A program made the translations under genes and the position numbers. From Chitinivibrionales bacterium (GTDB taxonomy: Bacteria; Fibrobacterota; Chitinivibrionia; Chitinivibrionales; WJKA01), in NCBI GenBank assembly GCA_014728295.1, contig WJLW01000042.1:1-61188 (forward strand): a stretch of DNA of 61,188 nt. Direction: 5' to 3'. Shown in pieces: positions 50,816 through 59,497 of this stretch. How positions within the stretch are numbered: position 1 is the stretch's first letter; the number at the start of each line of letters is the position of its first letter. The notes under the pieces were generated by a model. It searched no databases, was not told the origin of the DNA, and saw nothing but the letters and a program-made list of their open reading frames with translations.

Positions 50816-52039
50816 GTGAATGAAACCGGCCGGAATATGGATTGCAATTCAATGTTGAAAAAAATCGCAGCCTTGCTGTTGAGTGCCGTTGTCTGCCACG
50901 CCGCGGATACCTCATACGCGTTTGATCCCGACCTTGTCCTGTCGTCCCCTTTGTTGTTTAACAGCGCCCGACTCTTTGCGATGTCCGGTGCGGGTACGGC
51001 GTTGCTTGAAGGTGTTCAGCATATTTATAGCAATCCCGCAGTGCCCAATGCCCGCAATCGGCAAGACGATTCGGCAAATCTTGACATACACGCAGCCTAT
51101 GCGCGTGATACACTTTTTGAAAACCTTCTTTTTCCAATTGGCATGAGCTATTATCTGGAGGAGAGCGGCACTGTCGGACTGGCGTATCGCTACCTCAAGC
51201 GCGATGAGGCAAATTACCAGCATGAGGCAGTATTTAATTATTCGGGAAGATTGTTCGACAAAAGCATCGACCAGGGGGCTGTTGATTTCGGGTTGAATGT
51301 GCGCTATGCACGGATGAAGTGGGAGACGCATACTTTTGAACCGCTGCCACAGACCTACTTCGTCTGGGATACGGCAAGTAAAAGCTATGAGATCGACACG
51401 ATCACCCTGAAGAAAACCTTTGAGGGGATTTCAATCGGAACACTAAACGAACACAAACTTATCATCGATGTGGGATTTTACCAGCGCGATGTTGCCACGA
51501 ACCTGGACTTCGGCCTGACATTGCATAATCTGCTGGGATATGTCTGGCGAGAAACCTCCCCTTCAGTAAAAAGTTTCATAGACACGCTGGTGTACGACAC
51601 GGCAGATACCACTCAACCCCTGAAGCACTACCGGGATTCTATCTGCTATATCAATGCGACCAGAAAGGCCAGTGACTGGCTGGGAAACCGCCATCGCCTG
51701 CTTACCGTCGGCATTGCCTTTCGCACGGCGATTATCGATGACAACGTCAACCTTCTCATTCCCGCCGATGTTGGTATTATGGGCATGTTTGATCGCGACC
51801 TGAAAATCAGATTCACTTTCAAGGCCGGCATCGAGGCGAATTTTATGCAGCACTACTATGTACGATTCGGCTATGCTGCCTCGCCGCGGTTGATTGGCCG
51901 ACTCGATCTGGAAGATGATACTACAAAGCTCAACGACAATATATTCTCCGGCGGGGGCGGATTCCGTATGGATCATTTTTCCGCAGACGTCTACATCGGC
52001 AAGGAATCCTTTGGCGCAGCACTCGGAGTCAGACTGTGA
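50816..52039 (+). CDS. PorV/OmpP1-like outer membrane beta-barrel protein
   Basis: 407 residues if the GTG at 50816 is used; ATGs at 50837 and 50852 (MLKKIAALLLSAVVCHA) are better starts for a signal peptide. Near the mature N-terminus NSARLFAMSGAGTALLEGVQHIYSNPAVPN (S-R-x-x-x-M-G-x-A followed by NPA) is characteristic of the UPF0164/PorV/OmpP1 group. The rest is rich in alternating strands, ending FGAALGVRL, an outer-membrane-type C-terminus. It may be a transporter or an assembly accessory. It is monocistronic. Confidence 0.65.
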   Translation: MNETGRNMDCNSMLKKIAALLLSAVVCHAADTSYAFDPDLVLSSPLLFNSARLFAMSGAGTALLEGVQHIYSNPAVPNARNRQDDSANLDIHAAYARDTLFENLLFPIGMSYYLEESGTVGLAYRYLKRDEANYQHEAVFNYSGRLFDKSIDQGAVDFGLNVRYARMKWETHTFEPLPQTYFVWDTASKSYEIDTITLKKTFEGISIGTLNEHKLIIDVGFYQRDVATNLDFGLTLHNLLGYVWRETSPSVKSFIDTLVYDTADTTQPLKHYRDSICYINATRKASDWLGNRHRLLTVGIAFRTAIIDDNVNLLIPADVGIMGMFDRDLKIRFTFKAGIEANFMQHYYVRFGYAASPRLIGRLDLEDDTTKLNDNIFSGGGGFRMDHFSADVYIGKESFGAALGVRL

Positions 52040-52125
52040 CAGGTGGTGGCGATATGACGAAAAGAGAAATGAGAAGCCGCCGCGGTTTGGGCTTCTGAGG
52101 TCCCCCCAGAGGTGTCCGGGATAAA

Positions 52126-53199
52126 TCAGGCGTACATAATCTCCTGCGCATCCTTAATAATTTTCATCACCTCCAGCCCGTTGGGGCAGCGTGAATCACA
52201 GATTCCGCATTGTTTGCACTTGTCAATCCTGAGTCCGTCTTCCCACTGCTTGTTTCTGAATTCTTTGCGGGCGTGCTCGTTGCCCATGAATTTGTAGAGA
52301 TTGTAGTAGGAGAGGCTTGCGCCTACATTGATCCTCTCGGGGCAGGGCTGGCAATAGCCACAGGCGGTGCAACGCGGGACATCCGCGCCGATCAGCTTGT
52401 CGACTTCAGAGAGAATCTGCCCGGTGGATTTCTGGTAGGCGCGCTGTGACTTGAGGATCCATTCGGCATAGTCCACATCTTCCACACAACTGAAACCGAT
52501 GAGCGGGTAGACTCCTTCGAGACTGAGCAGGTATCGCAAAGCCAGCTCTTTAAGCTGTTCATTGGCGGCCAGAAATCCGCCGGCCAGCGGATTCATGGCA
52601 ATTACGGTGATGCCGCTTGCGCGGCAGTAGTCGACTACCGCAGTACGCGTGGTATTGATAATATTGAGTGGTATGGTTACTGTTTCGAATGCTCCGGTTT
52701 TCAGAAAGGTGATAATGGTTTCGTTGTCGGCGTGGGTGGTAATTCCCAGGTGATCCCATTCGCCGGCATGCTTATGAAGCCCCGCAAACCACCCCCCGGG
52801 CTTTTGCGCTTCCTCGAGTTGCTCGAGGGTGTGGGTCGTCCAGAGATGGTAGAAGTCGAATCGATCGACCTGCAGTCTTTTTCGGGATTGGGCAAACACC
52901 TGATCAAACTGCGCAACACTGCGCACCCCAAAGCCTTTTTCGGGAATAAACTCACCCAATTCCAGACCGCCGTTGCCCGGGGTGCACTTTGCCGAAATTA
53001 TGGCACGTCCCTGGTAGCTGGGATGGCCGATAGCTTCCCCGACCCATGATTCGGAGTTTTCAGAAGGATTCTGGTAGCAGTAGCAGGCCGAGTTATCGAT
53101 GTAATTGAAACCGCAGTCAAGGGCGAAACGCACCGTATCAATTGCGCTCTGGCGATTTTTGAAGCGCATGGCTCCGATGAGAATCCGGCTCAGTTCCAT
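52126..53199 (-). CDS. aldo/keto reductase with C-terminal 2x[4Fe-4S] ferredoxin domain
   Basis: 357 residues from the ATG at 53199, preceded by AGAGGAAAAG. The AKR barrel has YIDNSACYCY (Asp, Tyr), ISAKC (Lys) and FYHLW (His) in the order of the catalytic tetrad. The C-terminal part has CTACGYCQPCPERI and CKQCGICDSRCPNGL, two 4Fe-4S motifs. This architecture is a subgroup of predicted oxidoreductases in anaerobes, which may take electrons from ferredoxin or flavodoxin rather than NADPH. The substrate is unknown. Confidence 0.88.
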   Translation of the reverse strand: MELSRILIGAMRFKNRQSAIDTVRFALDCGFNYIDNSACYCYQNPSENSESWVGEAIGHPSYQGRAIISAKCTPGNGGLELGEFIPEKGFGVRSVAQFDQVFAQSRKRLQVDRFDFYHLWTTHTLEQLEEAQKPGGWFAGLHKHAGEWDHLGITTHADNETIITFLKTGAFETVTIPLNIINTTRTAVVDYCRASGITVIAMNPLAGGFLAANEQLKELALRYLLSLEGVYPLIGFSCVEDVDYAEWILKSQRAYQKSTGQILSEVDKLIGADVPRCTACGYCQPCPERINVGASLSYYNLYKFMGNEHARKEFRNKQWEDGLRIDKCKQCGICDSRCPNGLEVMKIIKDAQEIMYA

Positions 53200-53225
53200 T
53201 CTACTTTTCCTCTCAGATAGCAAAT

Positions 53226-56114
53226 TTAATTGGCTTGCGCGTTCGACGGCTTTTTGGCTTTCTCGGGGGAGGTGGCTTGCGGTTCTGCGCTTCCGCAGGT
53301 TTTTTGCGAGTCGGGAGTTACCCTTTCAAGATACTTTTCGTACTGATGATAGTAGCCGTCCGGTGATTTTTGACCGGCTTTGTGCAAGAGGCTTTTGGTG
53401 ATGAATTTGTGTAACGATTTGCCGTCGCGCGCACCCGTATAGCGGTAGTTGCACTCCCCGATGCAGGCAACCGTCAGGTCTTTTACGGCGGGCGGCGATT
53501 TTGTTGAGCCTAATTTCGACAGATCGATCCGCACCACCGCATTCCACATGCCGTAATTAGTGCGCTTGCGGCTGGTAGCGTCAGCGTTGAAGGGCCGGAT
53601 GATGTCATCCGTCGTTCCGCTTTTGGCGTAATTTGCCGGCGGCTCTTCCAGATAATATTTCTCATAATTGAACACCGTGTCCGTCGGTTCGCCCCAGACA
53701 AAATCGGTAGTATGCGCAATGTCATAATCCTCAAGCTTGTCCCATTTGTTCGACGTAAGCCGTTTGAACATGCCCAGGTAGGTCGGACGCAGGTTATTGA
53801 TATTGGAGAAAGGATGATAATGCTTGATGGTGTCGTTGACCTCAACCGCAGCTTGATTAAGGCTGATTGATTCGATTACCAGCGAGGGATGTTGTGCCGG
53901 ATTTTCGATGAGATCGTTATTGTAAAGGACATTGAAGAGATGCACCTGCTCCCACAGCGTCAACTCCAATGTGCCCAGGCCTACGGAATACAGGCTGTCG
54001 GAGATCGGCACGCGCTTGCCGTAGGCGGCCATTGTATCAATGTCGACACCGATGATCCGAGCGAGCTCTTTGTACACACGCACACCGGTTACGTAATTGA
54101 GATTGAGGTCTTTTTTGATGCGCCCGAAAGCACCGATTCTGTTGAAAAAATGTACCAGGGGCAATGCTGCTTTCTGAATCTCGCCCTGCCGGTCGAAGAG
54201 TTGCCGGTTGAGACGATACACGGTTTCGACGCCCAGAATATTATTGGAAACGGCAAGCTGATCGAAAATATGCAGGCAGCCTTCAAAGATATCGCCATGA
54301 TTTGCCATCTTGTATCCCCTCCCGCGCACCGCGCTGTTGGCAAAGATGACGCCAACAGGCTTTTTTCCCCGGTAATCCAGTTTGCGTTTCCAGGGGACAT
54401 CAGCAATGACGGCCTGCCGATCGTCCCACTTCTCGTATGGCTTGAAAATGCCCAGATCGAAATTGAGTGCATTGAAGATAGGCTTGGCGGTAGACGAACC
54501 GTTTGGCGTGCGGTAATCGAGCAGACTTGCCAGACGCGAGCCGATGCGATCGCGTGCGTAGTATGCCAGCAGTTTACCGGTCTTTGAATCGATGATTGCG
54601 TAGGCGTAGTATTGCCCGTCAACGTTTGCCGGCTTGCGGGTATAATAGAAATAGCTGCGCCGATACCGTCCCGTGCCCAGCCGACGATGGCGAATATTGG
54701 TAATCAGCGTATCGCCGGGCGCCAGGGTGACGCTGAATTCAGATTCGGGTTCGCTGAATACACTGCTGTCCTGTATTATTGAAATCTTGCGAATACGGTC
54801 CCGTGGTTTGCGCCTGGAGGCTATGTCTTCGCCTTTGCTGCCGATGCGCACGTCGGTGAGGATTGTGGTGTCCTTGCCGTAGCCGCGCGCATCAACCAGG
54901 CGTTGCAGTTCTTGCTGCAGGGCTAAATCAATCGCCAGCTTGATCGTGAGATTGCCTTTTTTTCGAATCAGCGAGTTGGGATCGATAATGTCCATGTCAG
55001 TCAGGTCATGTTTTTCAAAACCATTTCGCTTGAGCGTGCGCAGCCAGAATTCATTGGCCAGATCAACCAGCGCGCCATAGTCGGTATTGATGCGATTGGG
55101 CCGGTGAAATTCGAGCGAGTCAATTTGTGAAAGCACATTGTTGCGTTTTGCCTCATCCCAGCCAAGTGCAGCGCCCATGCGCGGCATATCGATGCGGCAC
55201 TGACGCGTGATGCGACCGGGGAGGTTGCGGCCCCACTTGACCATACGTGCCATGTACAGGCATTGGGCGTCGCTGAGTTTCGCCAGCTCGGTACTAAACA
55301 GGCCGCGGGAGATGTCCTTAAAGCCGATCAGGCCATAATCGCTGGTGACGCAGTGGTTAACATACACTTCCAGAATTTCATCCGCCGAATACATTTTGCG
55401 CAGTGCCGCGGCCAGCCGCATTTCACGTACTTTGCGGTCGACGTCTTTGTTAACGATACGATGCCCGTGCTCATCAATATCTGAAATAAACAGCTTGGCG
55501 ACCTGCTGCGTTATTGTCGAAGTGCCGCGCGGCGTGCGCCAGGAGAATGTGGTGACGGCTTCCCACAGAGCCCGAAGTCCGGCACGCACAAAGCTGTCGA
55601 ATTCGAAGCCAAGACTGTTTTCATAAAAATTCCCGTCCTCAGCCGCAATAAGCGCAGTCAACAGCGTCTGTGGAAATTCTTCGATCTGGGCGCGGGCGTG
55701 GTCGGTGCGGATTTCGGCAATCTGAAGATCATTGCGATCGATGATGGAAATGGTATTTGAGTATTCGTTTATCTCATTGAGGCGCCTGATAATGCTTAGC
55801 GACGGATAATTCTCAACGGCAATTCCGTCCACAATCTTAAGCTCTTCGGACTCGGAGCCATCTTTTTGCTGCTGGATGACCTGCTGAGCCGTGGAAGCCA
55901 TTTCGTCAGATTCGAGGATGTCCTGCCAGGCGGCGCCGTATTCTTTAGACAGGAGATCGCGCTTTTCGAGGTCAACCAGCCTGTCGCCCCATTCGTCAAA
56001 GTAAGCGTTGAAATAGTGCTTACCGATTCGATAGGCGGGATACACTGCCAGCAGAAACAAACCGGTCAGAATCAGCAGGGCAATCAGAATTTTTTTGAAA
56101 ATCGGATGTTTCAT
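53226..56114 (-). CDS. class A penicillin-binding protein (GT51 transglycosylase plus transpeptidase)
   Basis: 962 residues. A single N-terminal anchor (~residues 7-30). The GT51 domain has the catalytic Glu in IAAEDGNFYENSLGFEFDSF (E159); the usual His-x-Gly-(V/I)-D of this motif is replaced by NSLGFEFD. RGTSTITQQVAKLF follows at ~196-209. The transpeptidase domain has the SxxK motif GSSTAKP (S541, K544), SxN as SNN (623-625) and KSGT (831-834), all in the right order. A strongly basic insert (~residues 425-490) lies between the domains. It polymerises and cross-links peptidoglycan in the periplasm. Proline-rich/acidic C-tail ends PEKAKKPSNAQAN. Confidence 0.88.
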   Translation of the reverse strand: MKHPIFKKILIALLILTGLFLLAVYPAYRIGKHYFNAYFDEWGDRLVDLEKRDLLSKEYGAAWQDILESDEMASTAQQVIQQQKDGSESEELKIVDGIAVENYPSLSIIRRLNEINEYSNTISIIDRNDLQIAEIRTDHARAQIEEFPQTLLTALIAAEDGNFYENSLGFEFDSFVRAGLRALWEAVTTFSWRTPRGTSTITQQVAKLFISDIDEHGHRIVNKDVDRKVREMRLAAALRKMYSADEILEVYVNHCVTSDYGLIGFKDISRGLFSTELAKLSDAQCLYMARMVKWGRNLPGRITRQCRIDMPRMGAALGWDEAKRNNVLSQIDSLEFHRPNRINTDYGALVDLANEFWLRTLKRNGFEKHDLTDMDIIDPNSLIRKKGNLTIKLAIDLALQQELQRLVDARGYGKDTTILTDVRIGSKGEDIASRRKPRDRIRKISIIQDSSVFSEPESEFSVTLAPGDTLITNIRHRRLGTGRYRRSYFYYTRKPANVDGQYYAYAIIDSKTGKLLAYYARDRIGSRLASLLDYRTPNGSSTAKPIFNALNFDLGIFKPYEKWDDRQAVIADVPWKRKLDYRGKKPVGVIFANSAVRGRGYKMANHGDIFEGCLHIFDQLAVSNNILGVETVYRLNRQLFDRQGEIQKAALPLVHFFNRIGAFGRIKKDLNLNYVTGVRVYKELARIIGVDIDTMAAYGKRVPISDSLYSVGLGTLELTLWEQVHLFNVLYNNDLIENPAQHPSLVIESISLNQAAVEVNDTIKHYHPFSNINNLRPTYLGMFKRLTSNKWDKLEDYDIAHTTDFVWGEPTDTVFNYEKYYLEEPPANYAKSGTTDDIIRPFNADATSRKRTNYGMWNAVVRIDLSKLGSTKSPPAVKDLTVACIGECNYRYTGARDGKSLHKFITKSLLHKAGQKSPDGYYHQYEKYLERVTPDSQKTCGSAEPQATSPEKAKKPSNAQAN

Positions 56115-56136
56115 TTTTATGCGATGAGCTATTCTC

Positions 56137-56778
56137 TCAAGTTACGGAGTCACCCGATGATTTATTATCAATAAGGTAATATTTTGCCGGAATGACTGCT
56201 GCTGCGGTAAACAAACAACCGGTAATCACTCCACCTAAAATATCTAATGGGTAATGAATGCCGAGATATATGCGCGAGTAGGCCACCAGGGCGGCAAGCA
56301 GAAAAACATACCACAGCCCGGCGCCGAAAAAAAGCACCAGAATCATTGCGACGCTGAAACTGAAATTGGTGTGGCCCGAAGGAAAAGACCTTCTTCGCAG
56401 TACGCGTCCCGGCAGATGGATCTGCGGGTAGTCGTCCCCGTAGGATTTGCGCATGTGGTGCTTGATCTGCTGAGCCTGCGCATCGGATCGCTCAACAATC
56501 CTTTCAAAAAACAGGGGGGGCCGATTTCTTTGAACGAAAGATTTTATGAGCGAGTTGCCCATACCGCTGAGTGCAAGCGTGCCCGTCCACACAACAATAA
56601 TCCTTACACGTTTATCTTTCGGCAAAAATCTGATTACCACAAAAACCAGAATCGGCGCGGCTACCCAGCTATTGCCTAATTGCGTTAATGCAATAAACAG
56701 ATAGTCGCAGGCGGCAGAGTGGAGGCTGTTGAGGGTGATGAACAACTGAATATCAAATAAAATCAGCTTTGCGAACAT
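56137..56778 (-). CDS. PAP2-family phosphatase
   Basis: 213 residues from the ATG at 56778, or longer from an upstream frame (to 56892) that adds no clear membrane segment. Six helices; motifs K-S-F-V-Q-R-N-R-P (phosphatase C1, KxxxxxxRP), PSGHTNF (C2) and SRIYLGIHYPLDILGG (C3, SRxxxxxHxxxD) are all present. The active site faces the periplasm. Undecaprenyl-pyrophosphate phosphatase (BacA-independent), lipid A phosphatase or phosphatidylglycerol phosphatase are possible. It lies 22 bases from the penicillin-binding protein gene, which supports recycling of the lipid carrier. Confidence 0.87.
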   Translation of the reverse strand: MFAKLILFDIQLFITLNSLHSAACDYLFIALTQLGNSWVAAPILVFVVIRFLPKDKRVRIIVVWTGTLALSGMGNSLIKSFVQRNRPPLFFERIVERSDAQAQQIKHHMRKSYGDDYPQIHLPGRVLRRRSFPSGHTNFSFSVAMILVLFFGAGLWYVFLLAALVAYSRIYLGIHYPLDILGGVITGCLFTAAAVIPAKYYLIDNKSSGDSVT

Positions 56779-57716
56779 AGGGTAGAGGTCCGTACAAGTG
56801 AAAGATTCGGTTCGGAAAAAACAAAATACAATGCGTGATACAAGAAAATAAAAAGGCGCGCGGTTAAGGTGATGGCATGCCCACCCGAGCAAGGTGCGCG
56901 CAAAAAAAAGGATGGATGTAGCAAAAGGGCGCAGCGCGGGTTAAGTGTCTAAATTAATTGCCACCTTGACGATGCCTCGAGCGTGTGGCAAAATCCGGCG
57001 GTATCCGTTTCCTTCAATCTGGTGCCGGCCCTTCGCCATACCCTTTTTCTTCTGTCTGAATATGCTCTCGTTGTCGCGTTTCAGTCACATACGTATTTGA
57101 GAAACAGTACCCTAGCCTGCCAGTGATTTAAGCAGGAATATGAGCGTCAAAAAGCCAAAAATGGCCGATGCATCCATCATGAATCTGCCCTTGAAGTACT
57201 CAATCAAACCTCTCATGCAAAGCGTCCTTTCCCGGTCGTGTCGTACGTACAGTATCCTCACGCTCTTTACATAAAGTATACACCGCAAAAAGAGCTGCAC
57301 GAATACCGACCTGAGTTATCTGTTCTGTACTTTGAACATCTCAGTCCATCCGACCGGCCGTTGCCGTATAGATAATATTATTTATGACTCGAGGACCCAA
57401 ACCAAATTAGCCGTTGCGATACAGTATTGGCAAAGTGGGGTTGATTTGAATCCTTTCCCCGTTTCAAAAGATTATAGCATACTTGCCTGTACAAAAAAAC
57501 ACTATTTTGCATTTTTTTGAAAAGTCTTGACCCACACGATCAATGACCTGGCAGAAAATATACATCGAACAGTCGTCTTTTCAAAGAGTTATGCAAAAAT
57601 GCGCATTCTGTTGTGTGAACCGGATAGTTAGATTCCGGAAACAGAAAAATGGTGTACGGTACGAGGGTTGGCGGCCCAAAAGGCTCTTGCGTGTTGCGGG
57701 TGACGGATTCGAACAG
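56779..57716. other. gene-poor stretch between PAP2 and the EEP lipoprotein
   Basis: About 940 bases with no convincing gene other than the 34-residue frame listed next. Plus-strand frames of 62-100 codons lack ribosome sites and family features. TTGACG and TATAAT-like elements occur but are not paired at proper distance. The right end holds a tRNA-3'-end-like sequence. The stretch may be a decayed insertion. Confidence 0.5.
57112..57216 (-). CDS. 34-residue hydrophobic small protein candidate
   Basis: A short frame from the ATG at 57216, which follows GGAAAGGAC at a proper distance. It reads MRGLIEYFKGRFMMDASAIFG then a hydrophobic helix FLTLIFLLKSLAG. One membrane helix and a short amphipathic N-terminus are consistent with a small membrane protein. 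Codon content does not prove it. It stands alone in a gene-poor stretch. Confidence 0.3.
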   Translation of the reverse strand: MRGLIEYFKGRFMMDASAIFGFLTLIFLLKSLAG

Positions 57717-57718
57717 TC
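57692..57718 (-). other. tRNA 3'-end-like fragment
   Basis: On the minus strand GACTGTTCGAATCCGTC (57718-57702) resembles a T arm: the loop TTCGAAT is flanked by GACTG and CCGTC, four of five pairs matching. ACCCGCA (57701-57695) then resembles an acceptor 3' strand as in tRNA-Gly, ending ACA (57694-57692). The 5' part of a tRNA is not present. The fragment overlaps the stop codon of the adjacent gene. It could be a relic of an attachment site or chance. Confidence 0.25.
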
Positions 57719-59339
57719 AGTAGTTCAGGTACACGGTGTCGAGCAGCAGGTTAAATGGCTGATCCCTGCCAGCCCTGATCTCGATTTCCAGTTCGGAGCA
57801 GGCGGCATGTTCCGGCTCGAGCGGCAGCGCAATTTTGCGCCATGACGAATAATTCACGGCAAAGTAGCGTGCCGACTTTGCCGGGCTGAAAGAGGCATTG
57901 TTGAAATACACCCATGACCGGCCCCCGCAGCGAATTCTGATGTTGAGCCTGCCCTGTCCTTTGAGATGCATAATCAAGCGGGCTGTTTGACCCGTGCGGC
58001 CGGGATCGACCGACATAAACAGCCGCGCCGCGCAGCCATTTCCCGGTTGCGCCGGCTGCCGGATGCGCAGGGAAGTGGCGCCGTCGTGTGCATCCCGCGT
58101 ATGGCGTTCCAAGGTTACCGATTCGCCGCATTTATCGACGCGCAGCACATTGGACTCAAAAGTCAACGTGTCCTCGCCGCCCGCCGGGTTGCCGGATCTT
58201 TTGTTTCCGTCCAAAGCCCGACTACCTCGTGCAAAGGTAAACGGTCCGAGGTGAAACGATGCAAGCAGCGGCAGGTGATCTGAATAGCCTTCGCCGACAT
58301 GGTAGCGGCGGCTGCCCCTGAATCGCATTTGCCACCGCAACGGCTCCCCGCCAACCAGCAGGCGCCCCTGCCAGGTGAAGGGCGAGAAGCTGTTGTCGAC
58401 ATAGGATATTGCGGTCGAATCGTACAGCGTACGCGGCAGCAGAAAGTGGTCGGGCGTCTGCCTGCGTCCCTTATATCGGTGGCTCATGCGGCGTGCTGTC
58501 GGCAACTCAAGCCAGGGGTTGTAGTGATACCTTCCGTCAAGGCTGGGCAGTTCCCGCTCGGTAACATAATCAACAGCCGCTCCGGGAGCCGATTCAACGG
58601 TGCGGATTACATGATTGATGCCGGTTTTGTGTTGCGTATCATCAAGCTGCGCGGAACGTACTAGTGCACACTCGTTATAATCTTCATTGAGATCGCCGGC
58701 AATCAGGTATTCGACGGCGGCGGGCAATTGTTCCAGTCGATGTGCCAGAACGGTTGCCGCGGCCACCCGGTGCGACTCGGGATTGCGCTTTGACGGCCAG
58801 TGATTGACGAATACTTTGAGTCGATGCTCCTTGATATGCAGATCGGCCTCGAGAATATTGCGGGTGTGATACGCGCCCATTTTCGGGACGCCGAATGTCT
58901 GTACCGATGCGATCTCGAATCTGGACAGCAGTGCGGGGCACGTGACGGTTGGATGCGGAGTGTCCGCCAGTGCGCTGAATGGATATGGCGACGAAAGCGT
59001 GCCGTTGAGTGTGCGAAGGGCGCGTGCGTTCTCCACCTCCGCAAGCAATACGACATCGGCATCGGCGGCATTGATGACTTTTGCGATATTGCCGACTTTG
59101 GTGTCGTGATTCGTTTTTGTCCAGTCGAACCGTCCGGGAACATATTCAGGATATTCGCTGCCGTCGTGTATGAAATCAAACAGGTTTTCTACATTATAGG
59201 CCATCACCGTAAAGGTATCGACCGGGAGACCTTCACGCGATCGGCGCGTACCGGGCGTGCCGTCACCTTTGCGGCAGGCCGCACCGATGATCACCAGCCC
59301 GACCGGCAGCAGCATCGTACTGATTCGACGATAGTTCAT
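57717..59339 (-). CDS. endonuclease/exonuclease/phosphatase-family lipoprotein
   Basis: 540 residues. A signal peptide with lipobox (LVIIGAAC|RKGDG) anchors it, likely in the outer or inner membrane. The EEP domain (~residues 40-365) begins VMAYNVENLFD, has LLAEVENA (catalytic Glu), VFVNHWPSKRNPESH, LIAGDLNEDYNE and ends SDHLPLLASF; these are the conserved Asn, Glu, Asp-x-Asn and Asp-His residues of Mg-dependent phosphoesterases. The C-terminal ~170 residues are beta-rich (LRVDKCGESVTLERHTRDAHDGATSLRIRQ), resembling a carbohydrate-binding module or sugar-binding jelly roll. It may be a secreted nuclease or a phosphatase acting on surface-linked substrates. Confidence 0.85.
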   Translation of the reverse strand: MNYRRISTMLLPVGLVIIGAACRKGDGTPGTRRSREGLPVDTFTVMAYNVENLFDFIHDGSEYPEYVPGRFDWTKTNHDTKVGNIAKVINAADADVVLLAEVENARALRTLNGTLSSPYPFSALADTPHPTVTCPALLSRFEIASVQTFGVPKMGAYHTRNILEADLHIKEHRLKVFVNHWPSKRNPESHRVAAATVLAHRLEQLPAAVEYLIAGDLNEDYNECALVRSAQLDDTQHKTGINHVIRTVESAPGAAVDYVTERELPSLDGRYHYNPWLELPTARRMSHRYKGRRQTPDHFLLPRTLYDSTAISYVDNSFSPFTWQGRLLVGGEPLRWQMRFRGSRRYHVGEGYSDHLPLLASFHLGPFTFARGSRALDGNKRSGNPAGGEDTLTFESNVLRVDKCGESVTLERHTRDAHDGATSLRIRQPAQPGNGCAARLFMSVDPGRTGQTARLIMHLKGQGRLNIRIRCGGRSWVYFNNASFSPAKSARYFAVNYSSWRKIALPLEPEHAACSELEIEIRAGRDQPFNLLLDTVYLNY

Positions 59340-59497
59340 CCTGCGCGGTTTCCTTGGATGGGTCTGTTGTCGAAAGAGAGTAATAAATACACGATGTGCC
59401 GCACAGCATCAAGATTGGTTAAATTGAACTGTGTTGCCCGGAACATATATATTTCCTGATAACAGGTGGAATCTTCTTCATAACCTCCGGCAAAACT

